Shown piece after piece: positions 11,466 to 21,425 of a DNA stretch of 64,000 bases. Under the pieces are notes generated by a model. It saw only the letters and a program-made list of their open reading frames with translations, did not search any database and was not told the origin of the DNA. How positions within the stretch are numbered: the stretch's first letter is position 1; the number at the start of each line of letters is the position of its first letter. The position numbers were made by a program, and so were the translations under genes. Source of the stretch: Toxoplasma gondii ME49 (Eukaryota; Apicomplexa; Conoidasida; Eucoccidiorida; Sarcocystidae); contig NC_031468.1 in NCBI RefSeq assembly GCF_000006565.2, positions 1,116,001 to 1,180,000 on the forward strand, written 5' to 3'.

Positions 11466-14400
11466 GTATATATGTATTTGTGTAGGCTTCAGTTATGTGT
11501 GCGTGTTTCTCCTGTGCGTCTTCTCTGGCGTACATCCACCTCTTGTGGAGGACGCGGCGAGACCTTTCCATCTGTCGGCAGTTCGGCGCGAGCGCATCTC
11601 AGTTTCTTCTGGTTTTTCTTTTTCCAGGGACCCTCGCGGAGCGACGCCGAGTGCAGGAGTACCTTGCCTGGTTGGTGCGTCAGAGAGAGAAGCCGATTTT
11701 CCTCAGCGACATTTGCAGAGACGGCGAGTTCAGGTGAGAGCGCTCTTCGTCGACTGGCCTTTCACGGAGAGAAAGAAGGTGACGGAGCAGAGTGGAGCGG
11801 GCGAGTAGACGGAGGGTCGAGGTCCTGAAAAGCGAGAAGCAGAGGCTGAAAAAGTAGGGAAGGCCCGAGGTGTGTTTCTTCGGAAGAATCTTTCCGCAAA
11901 TCCGCTCGCGCCCTCTTTTCGTCGCGGTTTCCTCCAGTTTGGGCTCTGCGCGAGAACTCGAGAGGGGAGTGAATGGTTTCTGAAGTGAGCTGCTGTTGTG
12001 CAGACCGGACTTAACTGTGATGGACATTCCGAGGGAGAAGGCGGCACTCGTGACTTGGCGACAAGGCAACGCCCTGCGCGACGTCGAAGAGAGAACAGGA
12101 ACTTTCTGCTTCTTTGAAGGGAGAAGGTAAAACATTTTTCCTATGCTTTCTCGTGTGTTCTTTCCTCCTGTTTTTTACGTTCTCTTCTGTTTCGTCGTTC
12201 CGCCCATTCTCGTTGTTCCTCCCTTTTTCTCTCGTCCTTTTCTGTGCTCTGCTCTCTCTCTCTGTTGTCTTCTCTCCCTGCTTCGTCTTTCTCCTCGCTG
12301 TCCGCTTCCGTTCGATTCCTTCTCGCGCTGCGTCTCTCGCCCTCTGCATTCGCCCACCATTTCTCCAGATGTGTGTACACTCGGGGAGCGAAGGGAGAGG
12401 AAGAGATGGAGAACGCAGTTGCCGACAATGAGACATCTCTAGCGGCGGAGACAAAGTGCAACGGCTTGCTGTGAGGCCGGAAACACAACTAGCTGTCCGC
12501 GTTCCCCACGGATACACAGAGAGTCACAGCTCTTACAAAGAGCTAAAACGCGTAGATGTAGTTGTAGAGCTTCAAGGATTTACGAACCGCTACGGAGGTA
12601 CAATGAGAGTTGTTGACGAACCATGCGTTAAGCGTTTCACATACAACGCAGTTCGTGTTTCCCTTTCTTGGTGGGCCTCTACATCGGCTCGTATATAGAC
12701 CCTGTATACACACATGAATATCAGGATTTATATCCACAGCTATGCATATAAATGCATGTATATAAAGGTATGCATCTAAATGGATGTATATAAATGCATG
12801 TATATAAAGGTATGCATCTAAATGTAGCCTATATGGCATTTTGTGGGAAGGGTGAGGCGGGCCGGGGGCTGTCTCTGATGGCGTAGGATGAGTTTGAGTT
12901 TTCTTGCTCGCAGCTTTGCTCTTCGGGAGAGAGGGCCAGCTGTCTCATGCACAACAGAAAACAGCCTTGCGATAGTGACGCACTGAGTCCTGGGTGTTCC
13001 ACGCATCCGCCTCGCGTTCGCTTTCTCTGTCTGTTTCTCTGGTTCTTCCTCATTTGCAAGCGTCGCTGTCTCGGCCGAGGGATGCGTATGGCGGACGCAC
13101 TGTGTTTGAGTCTCCGACTGCCGAGGGGGAGAAACGCAGAGTCGAGGAGAGACATTCCTGGGAGAGAAAGAGAGAAACTTCGTCAGTGGCTTGCGCGCGC
13201 AAGGCTAATACACAACGCAAAGTCGGGTGAAGAGAAATCGACGAAAGGCCGAAACGAAGCTACGCGAACAGCTTCTGGTGCCCTCACTCTCTTCAGGGTC
13301 TAAAGGTGTGTTTACGCTGCCGCGAGCGACTTCTTTCTTCATATTGGCTTTTCCTTTTTTCTGTCTCTCACGTTTGCTCCCTCATCTTCTTCACTCCGGA
13401 CTTGGATTCTGCTCTGGCCCTCCGCCCCTGTCTCTTCGGCCTCGGCACTCTCGCGTCTCCTTCTTCGACCTCCCGCTTCGTCCTCGACGCCGCGCTCCAA
13501 CTGTACGTACACTCCGGGGCACTGCTGGGAATCTGGACTGCCGGTACGTCGTACTTTTTTTCTCTTCTCTCCCTGCGCTTCTTGGCATCCACGTTTCTCT
13601 TCTCTTTTGGTGGACTCGTGGCTAAAAAACCTTGCCGTTGTGTATGGGCGAATGCATCTCGGGGCTTCCGCGAATTGCTGCGCCTTCGTTCTCCGTTGTG
13701 TTCTTTCGTTCTTCTTTTCGCTGTGCCGTTCCTTGCTGACTGATGTATTTCTTTTCCTCTTCCTCTCTGTCGTGCGTGAGTCTTTGCTTGGTCCCTCTCT
13801 TCTCCCTGTCGAACTGCGTCTCCTGCTTCTTCTCCTCCTTCTGCTTCTTCTCCTCCGTCTGCGTCTTCTTCGTCTTCTCCCTGCACTTTCGACTGTAGAG
13901 GGGGGAAGCCTGGCGCTGGGTCCTTGGGCTCTGCGAGTGAGGGGAGGAAGAAGGAGAGACTTTTGATTTTTGGGACTTCCGCGGAAGGTCGCAACCAGGC
14001 AGTCCTCTTGGTGCGTCGACTCTTGGGCGTCTGCGGCGAGAGAGGCCGACGCGGTGAGCCGAGAATGCTGTTCCAGAATCCTCCCTTCTTCGAGCCGTTC
14101 CAGCCGGCGCCTGCTGCGCTCCCGTTCTTCCCGTCCGAAGAAGGCCTTCTGCCTCCAGGGCCTTTGGGCCGCCGCAAGTAAGCGACCCAGCGCGTTGAAA
14201 AGAAACACAACTTGAGACTCAACCCCACACCTCCGCTCTCCATCTGTGCATGCACGTGCAGACAGCCTAAATGCATGCGTCCAAACGGTAGGGCAAAAAA
14301 TGAAGAGACGAAAGCAGAGGGAAGATCCGCCGTCTCTTTTTTTCGCGTTTCCTTTGCTCAAGAGAAAGACACGACCCGCTGCAGGGCCGTCGCGTGGAAG

Positions 14401-16753
14401 CCGCCTCACACTTCTTTTCCGCAAATGCATGCATCGACAAAAGCTGTTCGCATCGGTGGCTGTCTCTGTTTCCTGATTCCAATCGCCCTGGGACCCCGTC
14501 GGTTTCTCGCGTTCTCTGTTTGTTGGCGCGTTCCGCTTCGCGAGGTGAACGTTGGTGCCCTTCTCCTTTCCTGTATCTTTCTCTCTCTCTTTCACTTCCC
14601 CTCTCTGCAGCATGGGTCTGCCGATGCCTTTTCTGGAGACTCCTCGGATCTTGCCGGGTCCGCATGCTTCGCGGGTTCCGGTGAATTTGTTGCCGCCGCG
14701 CATGTCTCTGCTGGGTCGGCAGAAAGTTCCAGCCGCGATGCCTCTGCTGCCTGGCGACGGGGTGCCTCGAGCTCTGTCCCCGCGCCGCGCGGCGTTCGAG
14801 CCTTCGCTGCTCCTCGCCCCCCCCTTCGGCGCTGGGCTCTTCCCCGGCGCCGACGACCGCGTGGAGGCTACGGGATCGCGGCGCAGCTGGCGCGGCGCGT
14901 CGCCGGAGCGAACGAAGCGCTCGCATTCTTCTCGCTTCGGCCCGTACGGCGCCGCGTCTGGGCGCGTCTTGGCTCGCGGGGAAGAAGACTTCTTCGAGGC
15001 CGAGAGAGGCCTTCTGCGGGAGGCCCCCGACGTTCGCGGCTTGCGGGGGGTGTTCGGAGAAGGCGGCTACAGAGACGACGAAGGGTACTTGCGTCGAGGC
15101 GGTTCGTCTCTGGGAGGCAGAGCCTCGTTCCTCCCCACAGTCCTGCCGGCGCCTTCTTTCGAACTGCCGCACGGTCACGAGAGCGGGTGCGGCGCGTACG
15201 CAGCAGCTGCCGGGGACCAAGAGTTTGCGAGGCGAAGTTTGACAGGAAAAGCATCGTCGCAGAAAGGCGCGTACGGAGGTGTCAACCGCGAACGCGAAAA
15301 GGAGATTCTCAGGGGTCTCAGCCGCGAAGAGGAACGCCGAGCAGCGTACCTCGGCGAGAGCGAGGGCGACTGGGCAGGTCGCTCCAGGTACGATGACCGC
15401 GAGAAGTGTATGTACACCCGAGACCGGTTCGGAGGACGCGGCGAGGAACTGCGCGAAGGATACCCTCACGAGAGACGGGGAGAAGGGAGTCGCCGGAAGG
15501 AAGAGCGCCGGCGCGGAGACGAGGGAACTCGGCGTCACGAAGAGGACGAGAGCCGCCGCAGAGACGAGGAAACGCGGAGGAACGACGAGAGAAGAAAAGA
15601 CGAACGCAGTCGGCGCGACGAGTACTTCTTTGCGCACACAGGCACGCATGCAGCGCTGGCGGCCTCGGGGTTCGACGGCAAATCCGAAGGGGGCCGCAGC
15701 CGCTACGAGGACGAGGCCTTTCTCAGGGGGCGCGGCGGCGCCGGTGAAGTTGTGGGGAAGAATGGAGGCGGCCTCTACGGCCGTGACGACCGGCGGGAGA
15801 AGCCAGAGGGCGACGCGAGTCGGAGACGCTACGCAGAGGACGACGAGTTTCCTCGCGGACACAAGCCGTATCGTCACTACCGCGAAGAAGAGGACGTCGA
15901 GCGCAGTCGCGAGAACGAACGACAAGAAGATGAGAGACCTTCGAAACGCCGGACCAACACCCTCGCGGAGGACTGTGAGCGAAGCGAAAGAGCAGAGCGC
16001 AGGCGCGACGAGACTCGCCACCACGGGTACGCGGCAGAGACTGAAGAGGGCGGCTTCGGTATTCTTCCTCGCGACGAAAGAGGGCCGCGCAGCCGACGAG
16101 GTTTGGACCGAGAAGGCCATGCCGCGGCGTACGACCGCGCGGACTCCGAAGTCGGCGGGGGTCTCGCGTCCGCGGCGGGTGGGCGCCGGAGACCAGACGA
16201 GCGGGGGTCGTACCACAGTGGCGATCGAGGACGAGAAAACGAAAGACGCGACGAAGAGTACACGAGTCCCCAGATGACCGCTTGTGACTACCTGCCGCGG
16301 CGTCGAGGCGAGGAAGGCGCTGTGCTCGCGGGATCTTTCGGGGGATCCGCAGGGCCTTACGCCGGGGCAGGCCCCGAGGAGAGACAGGGGCGACGCCGGT
16401 CTCGGTCCCCCGGTGGCGGACCGTACTTTGTGGGGTATGGAGGCTACTCCACGCGGACATCTTCGGCGCAAAACGCGCCTTCTGCCCACATCTACGCAGA
16501 GCGGAGCGGCGAGAGAGACAGGCGACGCAGAGAGAGAGAGGATGAGGCGCTCGGGCGAGAGGCGGGCCGCGAGGAAGGTCGAGAGGAGATGGCGAGGAGA
16601 AAGGACGAGGACAGATGCCGCACAACTGCAGTCGGCCGCAGAGATCGAACCGACTACGCCGGACGCGGGGAGGAAGAGCGGAGAGAAGTGGAAGCGACGG
16701 GGTACGAGCAGAGGCATCGCGGCTACCGAACGGCGCGAGATGACCGCGTCTAG
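7894..16753 (+). CDS. Four-KH-domain RNA-binding protein with Arg/Glu-rich C-terminal tail (8 exons, 1484 aa)
   Basis: Exons 7894-8542, 8985-9109, 9498-9880, 10248-10894, 11628-11733, 12004-12126, 13899-14177 and 14611-16753 sum to 4455 nt, an exact multiple of three, with every junction in phase; stop TAG is 16751-16753. An acidic/Arg-rich N-terminus (1-170) is followed by KH1 at about 178-258 (GRGG loop 194-197), KH2 from about 281 ([11 protein letters not shown], resuming with ELLIFGSE near 378), KH3 at about 555-632 (GREG 574-577) and KH4 from about 639 ([16 protein letters not shown], resuming with RLLIFGTS near 698). KH2 and KH4 have the later strand and helix separated by an insertion and a splice site, and their loops (GSNG, WRQG) depart from GxxG. 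Residues 771-1484 are mostly Arg, Glu, Asp and Gly, resembling the RE/RD tails of nuclear RNA-processing proteins. KH domains bind single-stranded RNA or DNA. The four-KH layout recalls Plasmodium PREBP, but that is a hypothesis. Probably nuclear. Confidence 0.92.
9747..9801 (+). repeat. 15-bp coding tandem repeat (KDAPDA units)
   Basis: Units of GACGCCCCAGACGCGAAG recur inside the third exon of the KH gene and encode [15 protein letters not shown]. It lies in the insertion that splits the second KH module, so it is likely a length-variable linker. Confidence 0.85.
11070..11480. repeat. 410-bp TA/TATG/TATGTATA compound microsatellite
   Basis: TATATA, TATGTATG and TTTGTATATA blocks recur several times in near-identical higher-order units inside intron 4 of the KH gene (10895-11627). 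Unlike most microsatellites here it has a nested structure: about three copies of a larger unit of roughly 130 bp. Confidence 0.95.
12748..12824. repeat. 42-bp-period tandem repeat in the large KH-gene intron
   Basis: A 35-nt block beginning ATAAATGCATGTATATAAAG occurs at 12748-12782 and again at 12790-12824. It lies in intron 6 (12127-13898, 1772 nt), the longest intron of the gene. Confidence 0.85.
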
Positions 16754-18997
16754 AAGAGAAATAGGAAGACGGAGAGTTCTAGGGGGGAAAGCGAACGGAA
16801 AGGAGAGTTCCGCCGAGAGACGGCGTAGGGAAGAACGAATGAGGGGGAGAACAACAGGGACGACAGCGTCCGGGGGAAGGAGTGTCTTGGGTTTTCGAGA
16901 CATTGCCGCGATTAGGTGGACGAATCAGTTTTTTCTCAAAGCACTCGGGGAAGCTCTGTACTGCCTTTCCTGCGATTTTTTCGATAAAAGAACTGTGATC
17001 TTCCGTTGCGTGTGTCTTCTCTCCGAGAGAGCTGCTTGCACAGGGGAAGGCGCGGCTTCCATAGAGCGTCGTGGATGCCCTTCCGTGTTGTAGCCTAAAG
17101 AGCTCGCGATTCCCCCATGCAGTTCCCCAGAGAATTTTTTTGACTTTCTCCACGATAGAGTGGAAAGCAACGATTGCTGTGTCTTTCTTTTCTTCGATAC
17201 GTTTTTGCTTGGCTAGCAGAAAGACTCCCTGTCGGGTCGAGAGACAGTCTGCACGGAAACGCAGAGAAGAATGGAAGCCGCGGCACTGGTCCCAAACTGA
17301 AGTTGCAGAGGTGTAGGGGTACTTCTTTCTCAGCGGATGCGTAGGTCTGCCTGCACAACACAGGGATTTTTCTTTTCTCGAGTCGCACGTTCTGGCGAAG
17401 TATCAACGCGCAGCATGCGGTTTAGAGCTGAGAAAGCGTCTTGCGGCCGTCTCGGCTGGCGTCCACGCGGTTTCGAGCACCTCACAGTGCCTTCGGGGCT
17501 GTCCTTTTCTGTTCTTGCAAAATGTCTGTGCGGGTGTACGAGGGCATTGCGTAGCTTGCACTCTCGTCGCTTGGCATTCTTCCGCTTCCATGGCAGCGGC
17601 GCCTCGCGGAAATGTCAAGAACGGCGCAGCGTATGATCAACTTCAGCGTCCCGTTTGCTAGACGGCAAGTCAGGGGGTCCTCCAAAAGCTGGAGGGGAGT
17701 ACGAACGAGCGGCTTGTCTCGCGCAAAAGATCCACGGATTGTCCTGCCTGTGCGTCTACGAACGCTGGTTGTCGAAAACACCCGTCACGAGCGACGGTCG
17801 AGAAAGTGCAGGGATAACTGTCAGACCACGTTGAGGTGGAAAAGAAACGTTTCACGTGTTGACAACTTCCTAGCGATGTCTCGATGCGGCGGTGGGACAG
17901 CCTTCGTGAATTTGACGTCCGGCGTAACTCAATTTGCCTTGGTTGCAAAGTGTCGTTAAGACTGCCTCCATTTCTTTTGCCTCTACTTCGCATTCAAACT
18001 TTACGGTCTCGCTTACTTAGATTCGTTGTAGGAGGAAAGCAGGGAATCGAGCCTTTGATGTAAAATCGAATCATGCAGCAAACTCGCAGATTGGTACTTC
18101 ATTCGTCCCAGAACGCGCAGGGGGATGCGTTGCCGTTTGAAACTCGAAGAGTGGGTGTCCACTGTGATTCCGACAAGACACAAGAGATCGTGGGGTCGTC
18201 GATGACCTCTTCGTCGCGTTCCGCTTCTTCAAAAGATACTTTTTATAAGCGACGACGAGACTCTTCACTGCCGGTAGCGGGCAGACCGGTTCGACCGTCG
18301 TGCCAGATGCCAGTCGCAGGGGACAAAGTTCGTGCTTGATTCGAGCTGCGTGATTGCCGGAGCCGCGTTTTTATGGACCCTTTTTAGCGTTTGTTCGAGT
18401 GCTAGACTCCTGAAACAGAGCATTTTACGCAAAGTCTGTGACCGTCGCTTATTACTGTGAGAGTAGAGCAAAGTTACGAGGGATGTCCTGCCTGAGCCAC
18501 GAAACCTCTGCGTCCACGTCTGAAGCGCGTAATCCCACGTACATAAGTGAGGCTTTTACCCTTTCACAGACGCCGTCGTCCGGCTTGCCTGATTTTTACG
18601 CTACCGTCTTGAAGGCTCTGGCACAGAAGGGCACACACGCCCTTGTTCCTGGACTTGTGCACTTTCCACCGTGAACCAAAGACCACGAGGCTCAGTTCAA
18701 AGCTCCAACGAACCTTCTCGCTCTTAATGAAGAGTCTCTTTGTGGCCTTCACCGGATCAAATGCTGTTTCTTCGACGTGTAACGTCAAACCTGTCCGCGG
18801 CGAACTTCACTAGGTGACAGGGGGGATAGACAGGAGATAAGCAGCCCCACAAGAATCCGTCAGTATCAGAATGTGCGTCGTCGCTTGCAACTTCCCCTCT
18901 AACCCGAGATTCGTGTGGAATAATCAACTTGAAAGGCCCTGCAATAAAGAACCGCAATCGAGCAAAATTAACCATCAAACTCCCCACACAGCCCCCA
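16754..18997. other. 3' flank of the KH gene; no supported gene
   Basis: Probably the KH-gene 3' UTR followed by spacer up to tRNA-Phe. A 115-codon ATG frame at 17612-17959 (+) exists, but it has no recognisable motif, splice partner or coding composition, so it is not called. Confidence 0.6.
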
Positions 18998-19002
18998 GCC
19001 GT

Positions 19003-19039
<37 letters not shown>

Positions 19040-19070
19040 GAGGTCCCTGGTTCGATCCCGGGTCACGGCA
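18998..19070 (+). tRNA. tRNA-Phe (anticodon GAA)
   Basis: The 73-nt cloverleaf has a perfect 7-bp acceptor stem (GCCGTGA paired with TCACGGC), discriminator A at 19070, an A-box-like TAGCTCAGTTGGG, anticodon stem CAGA/TCTG around loop CTGAAGA (anticodon 19031-19033) and a T-arm with GGTTCGATCCC as B box. There is no intron, and CCA is not encoded, as expected for a eukaryotic nuclear tRNA gene. It is transcribed by RNA polymerase III from internal promoters. No long T-run follows at once, so the terminator is not obvious. It stands alone between two protein genes. Confidence 0.97.
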
Positions 19071-21018
19071 CTCCGTCCGTCATTATAGAGAATTCAATTT
19101 GGAAAAGGGACGAAACTTCTCTCTAAAGAGACCTTCATATTCCACTCCGCATGTAGAATGCCCGGGGTATCATGGCTTCGACCGAGCGAGACGGTTTTCA
19201 CAGAGCCCTCGCTCCCTTGCTGTCCTTTCTAGCGTGCAGAAGACTCACACGAGGGAAACGTCGCAAGATGCAAGTCCTGCCCGAGAGGAATAGGCATGCG
19301 GAAACGGTTTCTTCATCTAAGTGAGGTTCCGTGTAGCTTTTCATTCTTCAGGGTATGTGTCGCTTTCGAGTTCCATCTGTTTACACAAACTTGTACAACT
19401 GTGGTCAAATGCAGACGCGCATCATGCCAGATTTCCTCGGAATCACGACAGTCGTGTCTCTCCACTTCCTGAAAGCAGTGTGGATAAAGAGCGTTGACCT
19501 CTTGCGTCCTATAGCTTGGAGCAAACAGACAAGCCTCGGTAATGCCGTGTGCCATCGAGATGGGAGTTACGACAAAGTGTCGACAGGAAGTTCGTTGTCC
19601 TTTTCAGTCTCCTGCTAAAAAAGAACGGATCATACTCCACAGTGCGTAGCCGTATCACTTTTTTCGTCGCAATTCTGACACACTACGGATGATCTGTGTT
19701 GAGAAAACTTCTGCGGCAAGACAATAATCCTTCCATCTTCGTCGCGGTGTACCTGGCGAACCCCTTCCCTGTTTCTTTCCTTTTTCGAGGACTGCGTCAC
19801 GAGTTCTCTGCAGGACGAAGCGCTTGGTGACGCATTCGCTTTGTCTCCTTCGAGTTCTGTTTTTCCGGCAGTTGTGCTGTCGTCCTGTGACGATCCCGGG
19901 CTCGTTCGCCGCCGTGCTTCGTCCACAACATTCTGGGCAACTCTCGCGTCCGGAGAAACATTTCTCCAAGTCGAAGTCGCTTGACTTTCCTCTTCAGACG
20001 AGGCGCACGCAGGCGGAAGGCCCGCGCGAAGAGTCGTGTCTTGCAGAAGCATGTTCAGCTGTCAGACGTCAACAGACAGCGCACAACTTGCAAGATGAGA
20101 AATATACTAACAAGCTACAGGCTTGGATGGAATACTTCGAACATCGAGCAACATGCGAGAAGAGTCTTTTCTCAATGACATGCAGGACAAAAATATTGCT
20201 CAAATATACAACTACGTTCAAACTGATGAGAAATCGAATCTTCATCCGAATAAACATTTCCAGTTCTATAATGACTTCTCAAGACTCGTCTTCACATGAC
20301 TCCTGGCTGGATGGATCTCTCACACCCAGAGAATGTCCGTGACTAAGGAAGGAGATCAAGAAGCTTCTCCGTTTCTCGTCCCCCTAAGACACCAAAACTC
20401 AGCCTCGTTATCTCCCGAAGACTCTCGTCCTCCACGAGGCTTCTGAAGAAGCGCTGCAGAGTGAAACGCGAACTCTCGAATCCCTCCGTTCGGGACACCA
20501 AGGAGAAGCCGTAAGGAAAAAACCTGTTGTGATCCAGCTCAAGCTCCTAACAACCACGCGCGACGTCAACCCCCAAAATCCTCGTACGCTTTTCAGGAGA
20601 AATATACATGCACGTACATATATATATATATATATATGAATTTACTGTTTCATACATATAAATATACACACGTAAATATAAACGAGAGATGGATAACTTG
20701 ATAATTGGATTTTTTGTCAGACCGGTAACTAGACAGATATGGATCCATATACACACATACCGCGAATGCTAAACCGCCTTGCAGCACACAATCACCGCGC
20801 TGGTTACAGCAGCTAAAGCGGTTGACCGAACACTTATCGGTTGTATGCTTGATTGGCATTCGGCCGTGAATCTTCAGTCACGCAAGAGACATATTTTTGA
20901 TGCAAATGCGGTTTCGACGGTTTACTATAAGGGTTGTCCAGTAAACAAGAGAAAAAACCGTTTCAACAAAGTAACTTGACTTCTAGTAGTTAGCTTCATA
21001 CATCTTTGTGATTCTTTT
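19071..21018. other. Spacer with one doubtful minus-strand open frame
   Basis: No gene is supported. A 140-codon ATG frame at 19630-20052 (-) has Ser/Glu/Lys-rich composition similar to coccidian proteins, but I could not connect it to other exons and it shows no known motif. An AT microsatellite lies at about 20616-20638. Confidence 0.5.
20616..20638. repeat. (TA)n microsatellite
   Basis: A run of TA dinucleotides in spacer DNA between the tRNA gene and the RsmE gene. Confidence 0.85.
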
Positions 21019-21393
21019 TCAAAGGCAGACAGCGAAGAGACTGACCTGCGCGATGACAGAGACGACAGCAGTTTCACACCTGAGCACTCGGTCCCCCAAA
21101 GAAAAAAACTCAAAGCCTTGCGTCTCTCTCAGCTCCTCCACCTCTTGGTCGATCCAACCGCCCTCAGGCCCGATAGCCACGAGCACTCTGCCGCCCGAGT
21201 GTGCCTGCATCTGCCCAGAGAAAGAACCAAGGAAAGAGATAGAGGAAAGCATATCTCTTTAGAAACGCTTTGGAAAACCACTCGAAAAATACTGCAAAGA
21301 AAGCTTCAAAGAGCGCACATCTCGCCAGAAACGCTTAAAAACGCTTCTCCGAAACAAAGCCGAAGGACCAAGATACCACCTGTCTATACATTA

Positions 21394-21425
<32 letters not shown>

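Noticed and set aside
12947..13303. Open frames within the 1.8-kb KH-gene intron as a possible exon
   Set aside because: The splice 12126 to 13899 keeps phase and restores the conserved LLIFG segment of the KH module, so no exon is needed here.
19630..20052. 140-codon minus-strand frame
   Set aside because: Coding-like composition, but no splice connections or family motif could be found.
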